From assembly GCF_000341355.1 (NCBI RefSeq), contig NC_020300.1:930001-994000 (forward strand): a stretch of DNA of 64,000 nt. The letters run 5' to 3'. The notes under the pieces are model-generated. The model was not told the DNA's origin. It saw only the letters and a list, made by a program, of their open reading frames with translations, and searched no databases. The stretch is from Bartonella australis AUST/NH1 (lineage in GTDB: Bacteria > Pseudomonadota > Alphaproteobacteria > Rhizobiales > Rhizobiaceae). Positions 59,612 to 64,000 of this stretch are shown here, piece by piece; within the stretch, counting starts at the first letter, position 1, and every line of letters begins with the position of its first letter. Made by a program: the position numbers and the translations under genes.

Positions 59612-62335
59612 CTAACTTAACCGCCCTAAGGCGACGGATATTCTTTCTTTTGCTGCACACAAATCTGTAATTCTTGCACGCTCAACCTCGACAACTTCTG
59701 GCCTTGCATTTTCTATAAATCGCGGATTATTCAATTTAACTAACGTTTTTTCAATATGTTGTTGGATTTTGTCGATATCTTTGAGCAAACGCGCGCGTTC
59801 AGCGTTTAAATCGATTAATTGTCCCAGTGGCAAACAAAAAGTTGTTCCTCCTAAGATTATTTGCGCAGACATAGCCGGAGCGTTATCAGAGAACTGGATC
59901 ATTTCTATACGCGCTAATCTTTTAAGAACGGCATCATAACGTTGTACGCGTTCCTGTATTTTTTCGCTCCCCTCTATGATTACGAGAGGCGCCAATGCAG
60001 CCGCCGGAATATTCATTTCAGAGCGCACGGAACGAATCTCACTGACAACACCAATAAGCCAATTAATATCGGAGGCAGCCGCCTCGTCTATAAATGTTGC
60101 TTGTGGCCACCTCGTCAACGCCAACATATCCTCACGCTCCGTGCCTTGCATTGCGGTAAGAGACCACAATTCTTCTGTTATATGAGGCATGAAAGGATGA
60201 AGCAGTTTATAAACTTCATCAAGAACCCAAGCAGTACACGCCTGCGCTTCTTTTTTAGAATCCCCATCCGGGCCTTGAAATACAGGCTTAAGAAGTTCTA
60301 GATACCAATCGCATAATGTATGCCAAATAAAGCGGTAAAGTGCGCTAGCGGACTCATTGAATTTATAGTTTTCGATACCCTCAGTCACTTCTAAAACTGT
60401 TTTAGATAACTCCGTTAAAATCCAACGATTAAGCGCAAACTTCGCTTTTGCTGGCTTAAAAGCCAAATCATGTTTAGCACCATTCATTTCTGCAAACCGC
60501 GCGGCGTTCCATAATTTTGTAGCAAAGTTGCGGTAGCCCGCGACGCGCGATGGGTCGAGCTTTACGTCACGACCCTGCGCTGCCATGATAGCCAAAGTGA
60601 AGCGCAATGAGTCCGCGCTATATTGGTCAATTAATTCCAATGGATCAATAATATTTCCCTTCGACTTTGACATCTTTGCTCCCTTCTGGTCTCGTACGAG
60701 AGCGTGCACGTAAACAGTCGGAAAAGGTACGTCACCCATAAAATGAATACCCATCATTATCATACGAGCAACCCAGAAAAAAATAATATCAAACCCGGTA
60801 ACCAATAAAGATGTCGGATAGAAAGTTGCTAACTCATCAGTTTTATCAGGCCAACCCAACGTTGAAAAAGGCCAAAGAGCCGATGAAAACCAAGTATCCA
60901 AAACATCTTGATCACGCGTTAAGCTAACTTCTTTACCATAATAAGAAAAAGCTGCGGCCTCAGCTTCTTCTTCACTTTTCTCAACGAAGATCGTATGATC
61001 GGGACCATACCAAGCCGGAATTTGATGCCCCCACCATAACTGACGAGAAATACACCAGGGTTGAATATTCTGCATCCAATTAAAATAGGTCTTTTCCCAA
61101 TTAGCTGGGACAAACCGTATTTTTCCTTGATGGACAGCTTTCATCGCTGGTTTTGCTAATTCCGCCGCATCGAGATACCATTGATCCGTTAGGAGCGGTT
61201 CAATAGGCACTCCGCTTCGATCACCGTGAGGAACGGAATGAAGGTGATTATCAATGGTTACAAGATATCCCCCCTTTTCCATCAAAGAAACGATCCGGTC
61301 TCGCGCTACAAAACGGTCAGATTGCTCCAAATCCTCCACTAATTCCCTTAATTTATCTGATAAAATTAAACCTTCAAAAAACGCCCCATTATCGCGCAAA
61401 AAAATCTCGGCCTTTTGCGTAAAAATATTAATTAAGCGCAAATTATTACGCTGCCCCACCTCAAAGTCATTGAAATCATGCGCTGGTGTAATTTTCACAG
61501 CGCCGCTTCCTTCTTCAGGATTGGCATATGAATCGGCAACTATCGGTAATTTACGGCCAACAAGCGGCAAAATAGCATTTTGGCCTATAAGATTTTTATA
61601 ACGGCTATCTTCTGGGTTAACCGCAATTCCAGTGTCACCGAGCATTGTTTCAGGCCTCGTTGTCGCAACCGTTATAAAAGTAGTAGCATCGTCCGGATTA
61701 AAAACTTTTCCTTCAAGCGGATATCTAAAATGCCACAAATAGCCTTTAACTTCTTTTGGCTCAACTTCAAGATCTGAAATAGCCGTCAACAATTTTGGAT
61801 CCCAGTTCACCAAACGCTTGTCTTTATATATTAACCCTTGTTTATAAAGCGAGACAAAAACCTCACGGACAGCTCGAGACAACCCCTCATCCATCGTAAA
61901 TCGTTCGCGTGACCAATCACACGAAACACCGAGACGCCGCAGCTGATCGGCGATAACACCGCCCGTTTCGCGACGCCATTCCCAGATACGCTCAATGAAT
62001 TTTTCCCTGCCCATTTCCCAACGTGTCGGCTCTTTACACTCGAAAAGCCGACGCTCGACAACCATCTGCGTCGCGATCCCAGCATGATCCATACCCGGCT
62101 GCCATAAAACATTCTTGCCACACATCCGCTGGAAACGCACTATGATATCTTGAATGGTCGTATTTAAAGCATGCCCCATATGAAGCGAACCCGTGACGTT
62201 CGGTGGTGGGAGCATAACGCAAAAAGGCTCGGCATCTAATCCTGAACCCGCCCCTGCTTTAAAAGCGCCACGGGCCTCCCATTTTTCCGCGATCCTCGAC
62301 TCTATAGAAGCGGCATCATAGTTTTTTTCTAGCAT
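59612..62335 (-). CDS. valS: Valyl-tRNA synthetase
   Basis: 907 residues. It charges tRNA-Val and edits mischarged Thr. Class I motifs PPPNVTGSLHMGHALNTTIQD (HIGH region) and KMSKSKGNIIDP (KMSKS) are present; the CP1 editing domain includes TTRPETMLGDTGIAVNP, and the C-terminal coiled coil (about 840-900, LNAERARLLKDIDKIQQHIEK) is complete. ATG 62335 gives the conserved MLEKNYDAASIESRIAEKW and has AGG six bases upstream; the eight codons before are shadow. Confidence 0.96.
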   Translation of the reverse strand: MLEKNYDAASIESRIAEKWEARGAFKAGAGSGLDAEPFCVMLPPPNVTGSLHMGHALNTTIQDIIVRFQRMCGKNVLWQPGMDHAGIATQMVVERRLFECKEPTRWEMGREKFIERIWEWRRETGGVIADQLRRLGVSCDWSRERFTMDEGLSRAVREVFVSLYKQGLIYKDKRLVNWDPKLLTAISDLEVEPKEVKGYLWHFRYPLEGKVFNPDDATTFITVATTRPETMLGDTGIAVNPEDSRYKNLIGQNAILPLVGRKLPIVADSYANPEEGSGAVKITPAHDFNDFEVGQRNNLRLINIFTQKAEIFLRDNGAFFEGLILSDKLRELVEDLEQSDRFVARDRIVSLMEKGGYLVTIDNHLHSVPHGDRSGVPIEPLLTDQWYLDAAELAKPAMKAVHQGKIRFVPANWEKTYFNWMQNIQPWCISRQLWWGHQIPAWYGPDHTIFVEKSEEEAEAAAFSYYGKEVSLTRDQDVLDTWFSSALWPFSTLGWPDKTDELATFYPTSLLVTGFDIIFFWVARMIMMGIHFMGDVPFPTVYVHALVRDQKGAKMSKSKGNIIDPLELIDQYSADSLRFTLAIMAAQGRDVKLDPSRVAGYRNFATKLWNAARFAEMNGAKHDLAFKPAKAKFALNRWILTELSKTVLEVTEGIENYKFNESASALYRFIWHTLCDWYLELLKPVFQGPDGDSKKEAQACTAWVLDEVYKLLHPFMPHITEELWSLTAMQGTEREDMLALTRWPQATFIDEAAASDINWLIGVVSEIRSVRSEMNIPAAALAPLVIIEGSEKIQERVQRYDAVLKRLARIEMIQFSDNAPAMSAQIILGGTTFCLPLGQLIDLNAERARLLKDIDKIQQHIEKTLVKLNNPRFIENARPEVVEVERARITDLCAAKERISVALGRLS

Positions 62336-62499
62336 TCTCAACCTATCTACTCGGAACACCGCTGGAAAACGCAGCCCCCCACCACTCTTCGGTCATAGCA
62401 TCTGCAAATGACATTTACCCAAAATAGCTCTACAAAACGGACCGCTTTATGGCAAAAAGTAAAACACCAAGCTACTAAAAGCAGTAAATAAACGGGTAG

Positions 62500-63066
62500 T
62501 TAAGGCAAATTTTTAACTGCTTTAGCGACTTCTTCACGCAGAATCTCATCAATCAAAACAGGCAGTTGCCCCTTCAACCATTTTGCTATAGCGGGACGCA
62601 AAATATCCTTCGCAATTTTCTCCACAGCGGAAGCGCAATCTGCGGACAACTCTACACGATCAGGAGCCGAATTTTCTTGCCGCGGTGCAGACTCTTCACA
62701 ATCATACTTTTCTTCTTTATGAGCAGAAGGTCGCTCTCCAGAAAAAAAATTCACCTCCTGCATATTCGCACGGACTGTACCGTCTCCCCCATTCGCATCG
62801 TCTTTTACTTGCATCAAAGAAGAATCCCGATCCTCAGAAGAAATACCGATACGATCGGCCAAAGCCTTCATGGCATCATCAACAGACGAAGCTCCTTCAT
62901 AAATACTTTCAGGCGGCGCTTTCGAGTAATCTGTAGGACCACCTGCTGTAGCACTTTCATTCGAGAAGTGATCAACTTGAATTGCGTTCTCTTCGATTAT
63001 CTCACGAATAGACGTCAAAATTTCGTCCATACTTGGCTCACACAACGCACCCGAATTCTGTACCAT
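62500..63066 (-). CDS. DUF2497/PopZ-family polar organising protein
   Basis: 188 residues with the two conserved ends of the family: EPSMDEILTSIREIIEEN near the N-terminus (about 10-27) and the C-terminal helices KDILRPAIAKWLKGQLPVLIDEILREEVAKAV (about 153-184). Between them lies an acidic, Pro/Ser-rich, disordered linker. PopZ of Caulobacter forms a polar matrix that anchors ParB and cell-cycle regulators; a similar polar scaffold role is inferred. It sits between tolC and valS as in rhizobia. Confidence 0.85.
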   Translation of the reverse strand: MVQNSGALCEPSMDEILTSIREIIEENAIQVDHFSNESATAGGPTDYSKAPPESIYEGASSVDDAMKALADRIGISSEDRDSSLMQVKDDANGGDGTVRANMQEVNFFSGERPSAHKEEKYDCEESAPRQENSAPDRVELSADCASAVEKIAKDILRPAIAKWLKGQLPVLIDEILREEVAKAVKNLP

Positions 63067-63290
63067 ACTTCAAACCCTCTTCAAAAACGCGACAAGCAGA
63101 ATCACTAACTCAGTGTAAACAAAAGAATCACAAGATCAACACACTCTCTCACACCGCTTATAGTACCGCATAATCTTCTTTTCTATAACAACACTAAAAC
63201 GCCAAACTTCTCTGCATAATCCGCCGCCAATTTATTCGTCCCTTGAAAATTAAAATTATGCCTACACGTGCAAAACTATTTTTTATGCCC

Positions 63291-64000
63291 TTAGCGAATA
63301 TATTGGGCCACCTTCACGCCCAAATAATCCGCAGTTAATTTGCCAATAGAAGACTGAACACTATAGCTGGCAATGACAGCATCGCGTTCGGCAGTCGCTA
63401 ATGCAATTTGAGCATTAATTAATTGGGTCCGAGAATTTAATACATCTAACGTAGTCGCTTGCCCCACGCGGTTCTCCTGTATACGGCCTTTAAAAGCAAC
63501 TTCGGCGGCGCGAACACTCTCGCGATAAGCAACGACAGACGCGCGAGCGCCTTCCAGTTGAAACCAAGAAGAAGTCAGCGCCTGTCTCATGTCGCTGTGG
63601 GCAAGATCAAGCTGCAGGCGGGCTTGCTCATGGGCTTCTTTCGCTTGGCGAACCTGCGCGGACGCGCGGCCACCCTCAAAGATCGGGACGCTAACTGAAA
63701 GCCCCACTGACTGAGAAAACCCATTCTCTCCGGGACCACTATAAATCCGGTTGTAAGACGTCGTTGCAGAAAAATCAACTTTTGGGAGGAACTCCCCTTC
63801 TTTTGCTTTTACATTATAGGAACTAGCATCGGTCAAATATCTTGCATAGAGAATTGCCGGATGCATGATACTGCCAATTTTATAAGCAACATTGAGATCC
63901 GCGGGCAGCTCTTTTGCCGCCAGTGGGCGTTCTAATTCTCCTGGATCAGAGCCGATGATTTTCCGATACATCGCTTCTGCCGACTTTATATTGGCGCGTG
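63291..64000 (-). CDS. tolC: TolC-family outer-membrane efflux protein (5' part outside window)
   Basis: The frame runs off the window edge; the C-terminal 236 residues are visible. The alternating helices and strands fit the second structural repeat of TolC: FLPKVDFSATTSYNR and SVGLSVSVPIFEGGRASAQVRQAKEA (beta then coiled-coil helix), then GQATTLDVLNSRTQLINAQIALATAERD. TolC trimers span the outer membrane and periplasm and serve type I secretion and RND efflux. It is followed by the popZ-like gene. Confidence 0.9.
   Translation of the reverse strand, partial: RANIKSAEAMYRKIIGSDPGELERPLAAKELPADLNVAYKIGSIMHPAILYARYLTDASSYNVKAKEGEFLPKVDFSATTSYNRIYSGPGENGFSQSVGLSVSVPIFEGGRASAQVRQAKEAHEQARLQLDLAHSDMRQALTSSWFQLEGARASVVAYRESVRAAEVAFKGRIQENRVGQATTLDVLNSRTQLINAQIALATAERDAVIASYSVQSSIGKLTADYLGVKVAQYIR

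Overview
This window looks like a chromosome segment of an AT-rich, reductively evolving alphaproteobacterium of the order Hyphomicrobiales (Rhizobiales), most probably a Bartonella. The grounds are these. Gene blocks follow the rhizobial order (rplQ-degP-rarA; gyrA-coaD-ppi-ppi-[queA]-tgt; tolC-popZ-valS; recA-alaS). The proteins are of alphaproteobacterial type (eukaryote-like Icd, short LID-less Adk, ATP12). GyrA carries Ala at residue 91, a trait reported as constitutive in Bartonella. There is also a secreted protein of the DUF1561/PF07598 family, which I know from Leptospira (virulence-modifying proteins) and from a few Bartonella such as B. bacilliformis and B. australis. The genus is an inference; no database was searched.

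Layout. 1-4.4 kb: the 3' part of a SPOR-domain cell-envelope protein, then ilvE and a convergent glpX. 4.4-7.2 kb: tRNA-Glu with its own promoter, followed by a small accessory region holding a phage-like one-helix membrane protein and the 661-residue PF07598 exotoxin candidate. 7.6-10.4 kb: icd and an MFS exporter. 10.4-13.3 kb: an eroded zone with the remnant of a second MFS gene, a candidate structured RNA, tgt, and what reads as a decayed queA. 13.3-18.8 kb (minus strand): two cyclophilins, coaD, gyrA, ssb; then uvrA on plus. 22.1-24.0 kb: a degenerate glnB in front of glnA. 24.6-34 kb: atp12, rluC, an ABC-transporter pseudogene, alaS, recA, rarA. 34-54.2 kb: degP and the whole str-S10-spc-alpha superoperon on the minus strand (rpsL to rplQ, with secY and adk). 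54.7-58.9 kb: xthA and a four-gene polar amino-acid ABC importer (SBP, two permeases, ATPase). 59.6-64 kb (minus): valS, a PopZ/DUF2497 polar protein, and the 3' part of a TolC-type outer-membrane channel cut by the window edge.

How it works together. Most of the window is core information processing (translation, topology, recombination and repair) on the minus strand. Accessory interest lies in the 4.5-7.2 kb toxin region. The toxin candidate has a signal peptide, a lectin-like N-terminal half, and a C-terminal domain with a papain-like Cys/His/Asn pattern. It ends in a basic tail plus a CaaX box (CAIL), which suggests, but does not prove, action and lipid modification inside host cells. 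Around it the genome shows erosion: queA decayed while tgt is intact but lacks its usual zinc ligands, glnB has lost nucleotide-binding residues, and two transporter genes survive only as fragments. That fits a host-associated lifestyle.
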